NCBI GenBank assembly: GCA_017437005.1
Contig: JAFSBZ010000033.1
Span: 38,870 to 102,869 of the forward strand
From: Clostridia bacterium
GTDB lineage: Bacteria; Bacillota; Clostridia; Oscillospirales; Acutalibacteraceae
Reading direction: 5' to 3'
Length of the DNA stretch: 64,000 nt
In this document: piece after piece, positions 25,801-32,896 of the stretch
Layout: each line of letters begins with the position of its first letter
How positions within the stretch are numbered: the stretch's first letter is position 1
Notes under the pieces: model-generated
The model's database searches: none
The model's input: only the letters and a program-made list of their open reading frames with translations
What the model was told of the DNA's origin: nothing
Translations under genes and position numbers: made by a program

Positions 25801-27737
25801 CCCACTTTAGTAACATATATACCGATCAAGCAACAGGCTCGATTGTAATTGGTGGTAAACCTACTTGGTCTGGATATACCCAAAACTTTACAGGCAAGGT
25901 ATATCAGCTTACCGACGACCAGCTTAAAGGTCTTACCGCGGCAGATAATATGCCAAATCTTAACTGGGAAACTATTTGGTGCGCAAACGAGGATGACTAC
26001 CCATCACTTTATGAACCATACAATATTCCCGAAGTAGAGCCAAAGACAATCTATTGGGATGGCACAACAGCATCAGGACTTACTGAAGGCAGCGGCACCA
26101 AGGATGATCCTTATATCATAAATACAGTAGCTGAACTTGCTTACGTTGTAAGTCAGACACCGGCTAATTACACCGTAACCGATGGTAAATACTTTAAGGT
26201 TTCGGATAGTGTTTCTGGTATGGTGCTTCAAAAAGAAGCCCATGCTGCTGTTATGAATCTTAATAGCGCCGCTGAAACCAAGGCGTATTTTGAAAGTGCA
26301 ACAGGTCTTCTTACGTGGAAGGTTGGCGGATGGGAAGGCTCAACCTTCTGCGGTAATATAGACTTTAATGGTATTACCATTTATGGTGCGTACATTAAGG
26401 ACTCCGGTAGCAACGCAGCACTTTTCTGTAATATGGATGCAGGCGCTGCAATTCACAACCTTACACTCAAAAACTCTTACTTTACAAGTGCTGCAACTAA
26501 CTATCAGGTAGCAGCTATTGCCGCTGTTTCTAATAGTGCGAACTATGCAAAGAAAATGGCAGGTATTACTTGGATCGACAGCGTAACCGTTGCTAATAAC
26601 TATCTTTATAACGCATCTACACAAACTAACCGTTCAGGTGTTCTTGTGGGTTCATTCAGCGATGCGGTTTATATTGATAACGCTTTTGTTTATGGTAATG
26701 ACGCCACCTATGGTGATGGGGTTAAGATGCCTCTTGTAAATAATGCGGGTAACTCTGTGCCTGAAACAGTTAAAGGACCTGATGGTCTTGTAACCAAGAT
26801 TGACGTTACTGATGGCGGTAACTTCCACTTCAATATGGTTCGTAACAGTATTGTTTTGGGTTGCGATCCTTATGACGTAACACAGAGTACAGGTAGCCGT
26901 TTCAACGATGCAAGAGCCTTTGAAGATGTATACAGTGATGCAGAGGTAGCAAACGTTGCATTCCCAGACAAAAATTTAACATTCACACCAGCTCAGATAA
27001 CAAAAATTAATGCTGATGATATCAAGGGATATGATGCTAAGGTTAATATGCCACATCTTGATTGGTACAACGCTCTTATAAATCCCGATGGAGCATGGCA
27101 TTACGGTTATGGTGATACTATGCCGGGAAATACATCAACAGGTGATAGCATTATTGGTGAAATTGATAAGTTGTATCCGGGACAGGAAGACACTTACAAC
27201 AATATAGAGTTTATTGAAGATACCTATAATAGTGATTCTCATATCTATGATACAGTAGGTACAAAGGGATTAAACTTTGGTGTATATGCAACAAGCCTTA
27301 ATTTAAAAACCAGCCCTTACATTTCATTTACATTTGCATTTAATAAAGAATATAAAGCAGTTCGTGACCAGATAAAGATTACTATAACAACAAGCAAGGG
27401 TAGTTATGAATTACCTTCTATGGTAGCTACAAATGGTAATGAAGACGTATTCTTTAAACAAGATGGTTGGACACATAACGAAGGCTCGGGTAGATACCAT
27501 CTTTACAGATTTACAGGTATTTCTATTAGTGAAATGGTTGGAGATATGACAATTACGGCATACGATCCAATCAAGGGCGAAACTGTAGAACTTGGTAGAT
27601 TTAGCACTGGTGGCTTTGGTTATGAGCTTACAGAGGCCAATAAGGTTATGCCTTGTGATTATTACGAATCACGTATTGAGGCTACAAGAGCGCTTATTTT
27701 CTATGCACAGGCTATTCAGGCTCGTTACGGCGCATAA
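22821..27737 (+). CDS. Large secreted surface protein with duplicated beta-helix-like modules
   Basis: 1638 residues. A signal peptide is cleaved near SANA-A (about residue 31). The N-terminal ~450 residues are a beta-rich domain of unknown type. A domain at about 490-680 ending in an Ala/Tyr helix (LVAAALVNYANAATVAL) recurs at the C-terminus (ATRALIFYAQAIQARYGA). Between them two modules at about 703-1070 and 1088-1430 each open with a DDPI/YII..A.E motif and share DGKYFKV and a FNGITIYGA-type turn, like GLUG-containing beta-helices. There is no sortase signal, S-layer motif or dockerin, so attachment is unclear. GAAAGGGAG precedes ATG. A 39-residue acidic protein follows 30 nt downstream. 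Confidence 0.9.
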   Translation: MKKTIQKLLSVILVAAICVSTLCGSLISANAAVTGTYNVVGDAVGAGEKVVTMEVTLTGDNLTSGTFDLMFGEDVIDDVNFDENGDYVIPTNETLEEFYARDKVDPVTGERNFMIAAVNYYKEVQVEEPVYDSEGNQTGTQTVTKTVVDTDKSYKENEGNKGTLLPNVYDGKVGLYDTKIEITGGVLADNTVVDAGNVDQYFTNSNYAAFSKGESNTTNAIDGDSDDGRKYIYNMTDNYKTAIDSKTTLYTVADGESTKGVYKLDNALLDKYYREYTTVDVATETLGYSISTVSEDSIGQTHSYAQYAQGFKDITFNSNAAFKSITFTVTFDFTGTCDRIGANGVVDAEELIGTTTVDGVEQKYRNRDGHWANENYVQYDKKYTLNFVGKDGLSGLSAAQEYSNTNYFHVHEGAIEETKYGDVDPINKAAIDALLAKNPEAREGVDYFELYNARCKKCGRVTPMIAAPDLPYKVYEKDEDGNDVEVPANGRKGLFAFNNFRNISGASVTYEDDGSLSLNLHYPSSMDYNQMIITDQNGMVMSYSDTLEVASDKTQKYTDVKSSFAASKIKVDGTEIARYEGQLPSSSKMITVKGFSASDIEKTLYVARYTPVSETETQLMGITHSISIAEYCNEVVKGDNSDADKLVAAALVNYANAATVALGTAQPENPKIIPTEIDLLEFGSYLTDMGSTSTYWDTNVADNGETGDSWDDPIIIDSAEEFVYIAKVYNSDTDGKYFKVADDIAGFDLSGGKITDYDGTLAEQLANVQASGKNHSGGTPGFQGHFDGNGVTIYGAWGSNKSVSSYSGLFTCAKGDVTIKNVNVKLASFTATTAAGGIVGYYKGEGTYSDHTTLTIENCSVTESHIEITGGTGTNSATSGYGFGVGAIVGRVDAAPSYTDTNDEDGDNSTTDTVYVNNKIKINNCYVNLDEDNFTSPAEDGDEATHGRACHGGVVGFAGSNALNVSNCIVVGVTPYATTECTTQNDIQHSGLATHFSNIYTDQATGSIVIGGKPTWSGYTQNFTGKVYQLTDDQLKGLTAADNMPNLNWETIWCANEDDYPSLYEPYNIPEVEPKTIYWDGTTASGLTEGSGTKDDPYIINTVAELAYVVSQTPANYTVTDGKYFKVSDSVSGMVLQKEAHAAVMNLNSAAETKAYFESATGLLTWKVGGWEGSTFCGNIDFNGITIYGAYIKDSGSNAALFCNMDAGAAIHNLTLKNSYFTSAATNYQVAAIAAVSNSANYAKKMAGITWIDSVTVANNYLYNASTQTNRSGVLVGSFSDAVYIDNAFVYGNDATYGDGVKMPLVNNAGNSVPETVKGPDGLVTKIDVTDGGNFHFNMVRNSIVLGCDPYDVTQSTGSRFNDARAFEDVYSDAEVANVAFPDKNLTFTPAQITKINADDIKGYDAKVNMPHLDWYNALINPDGAWHYGYGDTMPGNTSTGDSIIGEIDKLYPGQEDTYNNIEFIEDTYNSDSHIYDTVGTKGLNFGVYATSLNLKTSPYISFTFAFNKEYKAVRDQIKITITTSKGSYELPSMVATNGNEDVFFKQDGWTHNEGSGRYHLYRFTGISISEMVGDMTITAYDPIKGETVELGRFSTGGFGYELTEANKVMPCDYYESRIEATRALIFYAQAIQARYGA

Positions 27738-27767
27738 TTTACGATAATATAAAAGGAGAAAAGTGAT

Positions 27768-27887
27768 ATGTTCCAGAAATCAAAAATTGAAATATATGAA
27801 TTAGACCTTACCGATATTATCGTTACAAGCGATCCAAACGCTAACTTTGGCGACGACGAAGATGATATCGTAATATGGCCTAAATAA
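27768..27887 (+). CDS. 39-residue acidic protein with a DIIVTSD motif
   Basis: AAAGGAGAAAAG lies ahead of ATG 27768, and a strong terminator follows, so this is a convincing gene despite its size. The product begins MFQKSKIEIYELDLTDIIVT and continues into an Asp-rich tail ending IVIWPK. It has no signal peptide or Cys. From memory, similar ~40-60-residue proteins carrying an ITTS-like motif followed by acidic residues are frequent in Ruminococcaceae; their role is undescribed. Co-transcribed with the large surface protein. Confidence 0.75.
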   Translation: MFQKSKIEIYELDLTDIIVTSDPNANFGDDEDDIVIWPK

Positions 27888-27896
27888 TTAAAACTA

Positions 27897-27932
27897 ACGG
27901 CTGATTTGAGCAATCAAATCAGCCGTGTTTTT
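27897..27932 (+). terminator. Intrinsic terminator of the surface-protein operon
   Basis: ACGGCTGATTTG and CAAATCAGCCGT, a perfect 12-bp stem with 6-nt loop, followed by GTTTTT. Confidence 0.9.
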
Positions 27933-27960
27933 ATGTCTTATATTTATAGCAAAAAAATTA

Positions 27961-28101
27961 GCCTTCCCTTGTTAGTATCAAGGGAAGGTGTCACCTATAG
28001 GTGACGGAAGGGATAATGACCGATGCATTGATATAAAAGCAATTATCCCCTCAGTGTTTTGATACGCAAAACACAGCTCCCCTTGAAAAACAAGGGGAGC
28101 C
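27961..28101. repeat. Dispersed ~140-bp palindromic repeat, copy 2
   Basis: Same architecture as 22551-22685: GCCTTCCCTTGT start, paired AAGGGAAGG, GTCACC/GGTGAC, GGGATAAT...ATTATCCC, and a final GCTCCCCTTG/CAAGGGGAGC stem. Central loops differ while stems are kept by compensating changes, which suggests selection on, or mobility dependent on, the folded form. It lies just downstream of rhaB (minus strand). Confidence 0.8.
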
Positions 28102-28106
28102 TAATT

Positions 28107-29573
28107 TTAAAGTCCTGTTGCTTTTAGATAGTCGGTATAAGCCTTTTCCCATGCATCGTTTTCGGTTGGTATATAGGTTTTAATTTCGGTAGAGTTTGAA
28201 ACAACTTTACGAAGCTCGGTAAAGTCCTTAATCTCGCCTAAAGCGTTAAATGCTACACCAATGTTACCCATAACAGTAGCCTCGGTAGGTCCTGCCAAAA
28301 CAGGCACGTTGCAAGCGTCACTTGTCATTTGGCAAAGTAGACGGTCTTTAATGCCACCACCCAAAATGTTGATGCTGTGATATTTCTTTTCACCCATATT
28401 ATTAAGAGCGTTAAAGGTGTACTTGTACTTCATAGCAAGGCTTTGGTAGATACAGCGCATAACCTCGCCACGAGTTTGTGGAACGTACTGGCCTGTCTTT
28501 TCACAGTATTCCTTTACTCTGCGTGGTAGGTTGCCTGCAGGCTCAAACGCGGGGTCGTCTACGTTGATAAAACACTTAAATGGCTCGGCAGCAAGGGCCT
28601 CTTTTTCAAGCACGTCAAAGCCAACCTCTTCACCTTCGCGGCGGAACTGACGGCGTGATTCCTGAATAAGCCATAGGCCCATAATATTTTTAAGAAAGCG
28701 TGTTGTGTCTTCAAAACCACCTTCGTTTGTAAAGTCGGCCTTTGCAGCTTCGGCAGTAAGGATAGGAGTTTTGCTTTCAATACCAAAAAGACTCCAAGTG
28801 CCGCAAGAAATGTAAACAAAGTCATCGCGCTCGCTGGGTGTTGCAGCTACGGCAGATGCAGTGTCGTGCGATGCAACTGCAATTACCGGCACCTTGTCGC
28901 AACCCAATTCTTCACATATCTCGTCAGAAAGATAACCGTAAATGCTACCCGGCTTTGTAATAGGAGCAAAGATTTTCTTTGGCAATCCTAATTGTTCAAT
29001 AAGCTCAAAATCCCAATCCTTTGTGTATGGGTTAAGAAGATTTGAGGTAGAGGCAATGGTTGCTTCCTCTTTCATTTCACCTGTAAGCATATAGCCGAAA
29101 AGGTCGGGCATCATAAGCATTTTTTCGGCGCGCTCTAAAACGTCGGGCTCGTTAAACTTTAAATACATTAATTGGTAAATTGTGTTAAAGTGTATAAACT
29201 GCAAGCCAGCCTTACTGTAAAGGTCATCTTTAGAGATAATCTCAAACACCTTTTCGGGTATTTTGTGTGTACGGCTGTCACGGTAGTGATATGGGTTTGC
29301 AAGCATTCTGCCGTTTTTGTCAAGCAGGCCAAAGTCAACACCCCAGGTATCTATACTGATAGCGTCAAAGCCGCCCTCATTTACAGCCTTGGTAATGCCT
29401 GACTTAATCTCAAAGAAAAGACGAAGCACGTCCCAGTACATACTGCCGCAAACAACTACTGGGTCGTTTGCAAAACGATGAATTTCTTTCATTACTATTT
29501 TGCCGTCTTCAAGTGTAGAAAGCATTGCGCGACCGCTTGAAGCGCCAAAGTCAAAAGCGAGAACTTTTTTCAT
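28107..29573 (-). CDS. rhaB: Rhamnulokinase (FGGY family)
   Basis: 488 residues of the FGGY carbohydrate kinase family. The N-terminal LAFDFGASSGRAML phosphate loop, ISIDTWGVDFGLLD and the HYRDSRT segment are typical of L-rhamnulokinases; ISCGTWSLFGIE is the second conserved block. Phosphorylates L-rhamnulose in rhamnose use. No rhaA or rhaD is present, so the substrate call rests on sequence resemblance. GGAGGG precedes the start. Confidence 0.88.
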   Translation of the reverse strand: MKKVLAFDFGASSGRAMLSTLEDGKIVMKEIHRFANDPVVVCGSMYWDVLRLFFEIKSGITKAVNEGGFDAISIDTWGVDFGLLDKNGRMLANPYHYRDSRTHKIPEKVFEIISKDDLYSKAGLQFIHFNTIYQLMYLKFNEPDVLERAEKMLMMPDLFGYMLTGEMKEEATIASTSNLLNPYTKDWDFELIEQLGLPKKIFAPITKPGSIYGYLSDEICEELGCDKVPVIAVASHDTASAVAATPSERDDFVYISCGTWSLFGIESKTPILTAEAAKADFTNEGGFEDTTRFLKNIMGLWLIQESRRQFRREGEEVGFDVLEKEALAAEPFKCFINVDDPAFEPAGNLPRRVKEYCEKTGQYVPQTRGEVMRCIYQSLAMKYKYTFNALNNMGEKKYHSINILGGGIKDRLLCQMTSDACNVPVLAGPTEATVMGNIGVAFNALGEIKDFTELRKVVSNSTEIKTYIPTENDAWEKAYTDYLKATGL

Positions 29574-29642
29574 AAAGAACCCTCCAATATAATATTTACT
29601 CTATAAATATATCAAATAATTTTACTTTTGTCTATAACTTAC

Positions 29643-29671
29643 TTGTAAAAATTTGCATTTAGGGTTATAAT
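29643..29671 (+). promoter_or_regulatory. Promoter of the FkbM methyltransferase gene
   Basis: TTGTAA (29643-29648), a 17-bp spacer and TATAAT (29666-29671). The expected transcription start coincides with ATG 29678, suggesting a leaderless mRNA. Confidence 0.5.
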
Positions 29672-29677
29672 TTGGTT

Positions 29678-30709
29678 ATGGATTTATGGAATTATTTAAA
29701 AAATACACAAAAACCCATAGTGCTTTACGGTATGGGCAACGGCGCCGACAAGATTATTTCGGTGCTTAATAGTTATGATATAAATATATCGGGCGTTTTT
29801 GCATCCGATGGTTTTGTGCGCCAAAAAATATTTCACGGATTTAAAGTTACCGATTATAAAACGGCTAAAGAAGCGTTTGGTGATATGGTGGTGCTTGTTT
29901 GTTTTGGCAGCAGCTTGCCCGATGTTATTGCTAATATAAAACGAATCGCCTCCGAACAAGAGTTATACGCTCCCGACGTACCTGTGTATGGTGATGTTTT
30001 ATTTAATATGGAATATGTAACACAAAATAAGGAGCGTTTAGCTTGGGTGTATAACCGTCTTGCCGATGAAACGTCAAAAAAAGTTTTTAAAAATGCAGTT
30101 ATGTATAAATTAACCGGAAAAATAGAATATCTTTTTGACTGCCAAACACCGCCGAAAGAGATATATGAAAATATATTGCATTTAAGTGACAATGAAGTGT
30201 ATTTTGATTTGGGCGCTTACAGGGGAGATACTGTAGAAGAGTTTTTATCGGTAGTGGGTAATTACAAAAAAATAATTGCCGTTGAGCCTGATAAGAAAAC
30301 ATACAACAAGCTTTGCCTTACTACCAAAGACGTTAGAAATATTGCAAACATAAATGCCTGTGTTAGTGATATTGACGGAGAAATTTTGTTTGATATGCAG
30401 GGTTCACGTGGCTCAAATGTAGGTAAGGGCAGTGGTGTTATAAATTCGGTAACGATTGATACTCTTGCAAAAGACAGTACGCCTACATATATAAAAATGG
30501 ATATAGAAGGCGCCGAATTGACGGCAATAAAGGGTGGCGCAAACACCATAACAAATCATAAACCTAAAATGCAAATTGCTGCGTACCACCGAAGCGAAGA
30601 TTTATTTTTACTACCCGAAACGGTTTTAAAACTACAATCAGATTATAAAATTTATCTGCGCCATTTTCCGTCATTACCTTGTTGGGATATGTCATATTAC
30701 TTTATATAA
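29678..30709 (+). CDS. FkbM-family methyltransferase with N-terminal Rossmann-like domain
   Basis: 343 residues. Residues ~10-90 are Rossmann-like (IVLYGMGNGADKI), a domain often seen in glycan-modifying proteins; from ~165 the FkbM SAM-dependent methyltransferase follows (VYFDLGAYRGDTVEEF, then KMDIEGAE). FkbM enzymes O-methylate sugars or polyketides; the substrate here is unknown. ATG 29678 is chosen, but TTG 29672 with AGGG in front would add two residues. Single-gene unit with a terminator behind it. Confidence 0.86.
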   Translation: MDLWNYLKNTQKPIVLYGMGNGADKIISVLNSYDINISGVFASDGFVRQKIFHGFKVTDYKTAKEAFGDMVVLVCFGSSLPDVIANIKRIASEQELYAPDVPVYGDVLFNMEYVTQNKERLAWVYNRLADETSKKVFKNAVMYKLTGKIEYLFDCQTPPKEIYENILHLSDNEVYFDLGAYRGDTVEEFLSVVGNYKKIIAVEPDKKTYNKLCLTTKDVRNIANINACVSDIDGEILFDMQGSRGSNVGKGSGVINSVTIDTLAKDSTPTYIKMDIEGAELTAIKGGANTITNHKPKMQIAAYHRSEDLFLLPETVLKLQSDYKIYLRHFPSLPCWDMSYYFI

Positions 30710-30716
30710 TGTAAAA

Positions 30717-30762
30717 AAACGTCGTTTTGTTGTGATTTTACACAATATAAACGGCTTTTTTT
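30717..30762 (+). terminator. Intrinsic terminator
   Basis: GTCGTTT pairs with AAACGGC and, inside, GTTGTG with CACAAT, flanked by A- and T-runs. Confidence 0.7.
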
Positions 30763-30763
30763 C

Positions 30764-30792
30764 TTGACACCGCATAAATATAGTGGTAAAAT
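30764..30792 (+). promoter_or_regulatory. Promoter of rny
   Basis: TTGACA (30764-30769), a 17-bp spacer and TAAAAT (30787-30792) with TGG extension; it begins directly after the preceding terminator. Confidence 0.7.
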
Positions 30793-30798
30793 TATACA

Positions 30799-30947
30799 AG
30801 ATAAGCTTAGATTGTATTGGTGGAAGTTTTGGCGAAATTTTACCAATAGACAAGTTTTATTCAAACGGGGCTTTAAACAGCGGTCCCCGACAGAATTTTG
30901 TTTTTTTGCTCTGTAAAACCGCTTTATTATATAAAGGAGTGAAAATT
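30799..30947 (+). promoter_or_regulatory. ~150-nt structured 5' leader of rny
   Basis: Contains a hairpin TATTGGT/ACCAATA (30815-30848) and a GC-rich hairpin CGGGG/CCCCG (30866-30889), then a T-rich stretch and the ribosome site AAAGGAG. The frame is open through it but has no ribosome site and no RNase Y-like sequence, so it is taken as untranslated. Confidence 0.4.
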
Positions 30948-32489
30948 ATGCCTTACATTATTGGCGGCGCGGTAGCATTAGTGCTTGGCGTTGTTGGTTT
31001 TTTTACAGGTTCTGCCGTTCGTAAGCGTTCTGCCGAAAAAACCATTGGCTCTGCCGAGACCGAAGCAAAACGCATTCTTAACGATGCGATGAAAACCGCC
31101 GAAACCCGAAAGAAAGAAACCTTGCTTGAAGCAAAGGAAGAAATTCATCAGCTCCGTCAGGATACCGAAAAGGACCTTCGTGAAAGAAGAGCCGAGGTAC
31201 AACGTCAGGAGCACCGACTTCAGCAAAAAGAGGAAACACTTGACCGCAAGATAGATAATCTTGAAGCAAAGGAAGAAAAGTTAGCCGAAAAGGCAAAACA
31301 AATTGACGAAAGAATTGAAGAGTGCGAGCAGTTAAAGCGTAGTCAGCTTGAAATGCTTGAAAAAATCTCCGGTCTTTCAAAAGAGCAGGCTAAAGCAAAT
31401 CTTTTACAAATGTTAGAAGGTGAACTTTCTCACGAAAAGGCTGTAAAAATTATGGAATTTGAACAGCAAACCCGTGAAGATTCTGATAAGCTTGCGCGCG
31501 AGGTTATTGCTCATGCAATTCAGCGTTGCGCCGCTGACCATTCATCTGAAATTACTATATCGGTAGTTCCGCTTCCAAATGATGAAATGAAGGGCCGTAT
31601 CATTGGCCGTGAGGGTAGAAATATCCGCGCTATTGAAAACGCAACAGGTGTTGACCTTATTATTGACGATACACCCGAGGCAATCACAGTATCAAGCTTT
31701 GAGCCTATTCGTCGTGAGATTGCCCGTGTAACACTTGAAAAATTGATTGTTGACGGTAGAATTCATCCTGCAAGAATTGAAGAAACCGTTGCTAAGGCTA
31801 CTGCCGAGGTTGAGGCTATAATCAAGCAGCAGGGCGAACGCGCTATGGTAGAAAGCGGTGTCCACAATTTACACCCCGAGCTTATTAAGCTGCTTGGCCG
31901 TTTGCACTTCCGTACAAGCTATGGCCAAAATGTGCTTAATCACTCACTCGAGGTATGCTACCTTTCAGGTCTTATCGCAGCCGAGCTTGGTGTTGATGTA
32001 ACACTTGCAAAGAGAGCAGGCTTGCTTCACGATATTGGTAAGGCAATAGACCACGAGCAAGAAGGTTCACACATTCAGCTTGGTGTTGAGGCTGCTAAAA
32101 AGTATCGCGAAAGTGAAACGGTTATTCACGCAATTCACGCTCACCACGGTGATGTTGAGGCTAAAACCGTTATTGCTTGCATAGTTCAAGCGGCTGACGC
32201 AATTAGCGCTGCCCGTCCGGGTGCAAGACGTGAAAACATTGAAAGCTATATCAAGCGTCTTGAGAAGTTAGAGGAAATCGCCAAGTCCTTTAACGGTGTT
32301 GAAGACTCTTATGCCATTCAGGCAGGTCGCGAAATACGTATACTCGTTAAGCCTGAGGTTGTAAACGACGACCAAATGGTTATTATGGCTCACGATATTG
32401 CTCAGCGTATTGAAAGCGAGCTTGAATATCCGGGTCAGGTTAAGGTTAACATTATCCGTGAAAACCGCGCAATAGATTATGCGAAATAA
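30948..32489 (+). CDS. rny: Ribonuclease Y
   Basis: 513 residues (family ~520) from ATG 30948 with AAAGGAG upstream. An N-terminal membrane anchor (about 2-22), a long charged coiled coil (~25-200), a KH domain with [15 protein letters not shown], and an HD domain with HDIGKAID. Membrane-bound endoribonuclease that starts bulk mRNA turnover in Firmicutes. Monocistronic with its own promoter and terminator. Confidence 0.97.
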   Translation: MPYIIGGAVALVLGVVGFFTGSAVRKRSAEKTIGSAETEAKRILNDAMKTAETRKKETLLEAKEEIHQLRQDTEKDLRERRAEVQRQEHRLQQKEETLDRKIDNLEAKEEKLAEKAKQIDERIEECEQLKRSQLEMLEKISGLSKEQAKANLLQMLEGELSHEKAVKIMEFEQQTREDSDKLAREVIAHAIQRCAADHSSEITISVVPLPNDEMKGRIIGREGRNIRAIENATGVDLIIDDTPEAITVSSFEPIRREIARVTLEKLIVDGRIHPARIEETVAKATAEVEAIIKQQGERAMVESGVHNLHPELIKLLGRLHFRTSYGQNVLNHSLEVCYLSGLIAAELGVDVTLAKRAGLLHDIGKAIDHEQEGSHIQLGVEAAKKYRESETVIHAIHAHHGDVEAKTVIACIVQAADAISAARPGARRENIESYIKRLEKLEEIAKSFNGVEDSYAIQAGREIRILVKPEVVNDDQMVIMAHDIAQRIESELEYPGQVKVNIIRENRAIDYAK

Positions 32490-32496
32490 AATAAAA

Positions 32497-32528
32497 AAAT
32501 TAGGTCTTTAAAAAGGCCTGATTTTTTT
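32497..32528 (+). terminator. Intrinsic terminator of rny
   Basis: AAATTAGGTCTT and AAGGCCTGATTT pair with two wobble pairs, followed by a T-run. Confidence 0.8.
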
Positions 32529-32539
32529 ATTTACAATAT

Positions 32540-32791
32540 TTAATTTACGGTTGTTTTTTCAAGTAATTCTTCAACAGATAGGTTAAGTACCTCTGCAATG
32601 GCAAACAGTTCAATATCGGTAACAGTTCTTGAATAATCCTCAATTCTTGAAATTGAGCCACGGCAAACGTAAACACCCAAAAGCTCTAATTTGTTTGATA
32701 ACATTTGTTGGCTCATTTTTCTTAACTTGCGGTATTTTTTTACATTACCGCCTATAATATTCATTTTTTCACTATCGATTATTCGCGCCAT
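32540..32791 (-). CDS. XRE-family repressor divergent from the dockerin enzyme
   Basis: 83 residues, a single Cro/C1 HTH domain (MSQQMLSNKLELLGVYVCRGSISRIE) with a short C-terminal helix. Start at ATG 32791 has GAGGTGG ahead. Two 17-bp near-palindromes lie in the 105-bp divergent region and overlap the promoter of the secreted enzyme, so it is probably its repressor. Confidence 0.85.
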   Translation of the reverse strand: MARIIDSEKMNIIGGNVKKYRKLRKMSQQMLSNKLELLGVYVCRGSISRIEDYSRTVTDIELFAIAEVLNLSVEELLEKTTVN

Positions 32792-32805
32792 AAAACCACC
32801 TCGTT

Positions 32806-32822
32806 TGTCTTGACATAGGACA
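32806..32822. promoter_or_regulatory. Operator copy 1 over the -35 box
   Basis: TGTCTTGACATAGGACA; its TTGACA is itself the -35 element. It matches the 32855 site at 15 of 17 positions. Confidence 0.7.
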
Positions 32823-32838
32823 ATTTTTATGGTAACAT
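32810..32838 (+). promoter_or_regulatory. Promoter of the CHAP/dockerin gene
   Basis: TTGACA (32810-32815), 17 bp, TAACAT (32833-32838) with TGG extension. Bracketed by the two operators. Confidence 0.65.
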
Positions 32839-32854
32839 ATTTTCATGAGATAAC

Positions 32855-32871
32855 TGTCTTATCATAGGACA
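32855..32871. promoter_or_regulatory. Operator copy 2 after transcription start
   Basis: TGTCTTATCATAGGACA, near-palindromic, about ten bases past the predicted start; 49 bp from copy 1. Confidence 0.7.
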
Positions 32872-32896
32872 AATTAAAAATTTAGGTGGGATTGGT

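Noticed and set aside
30783-30947. 55-codon N-terminal extension of RNase Y
   Set aside because: It begins inside the promoter -10 region, has no SD, and the true start at 30948 has AAAGGAG and a canonical RNase Y N-terminus.
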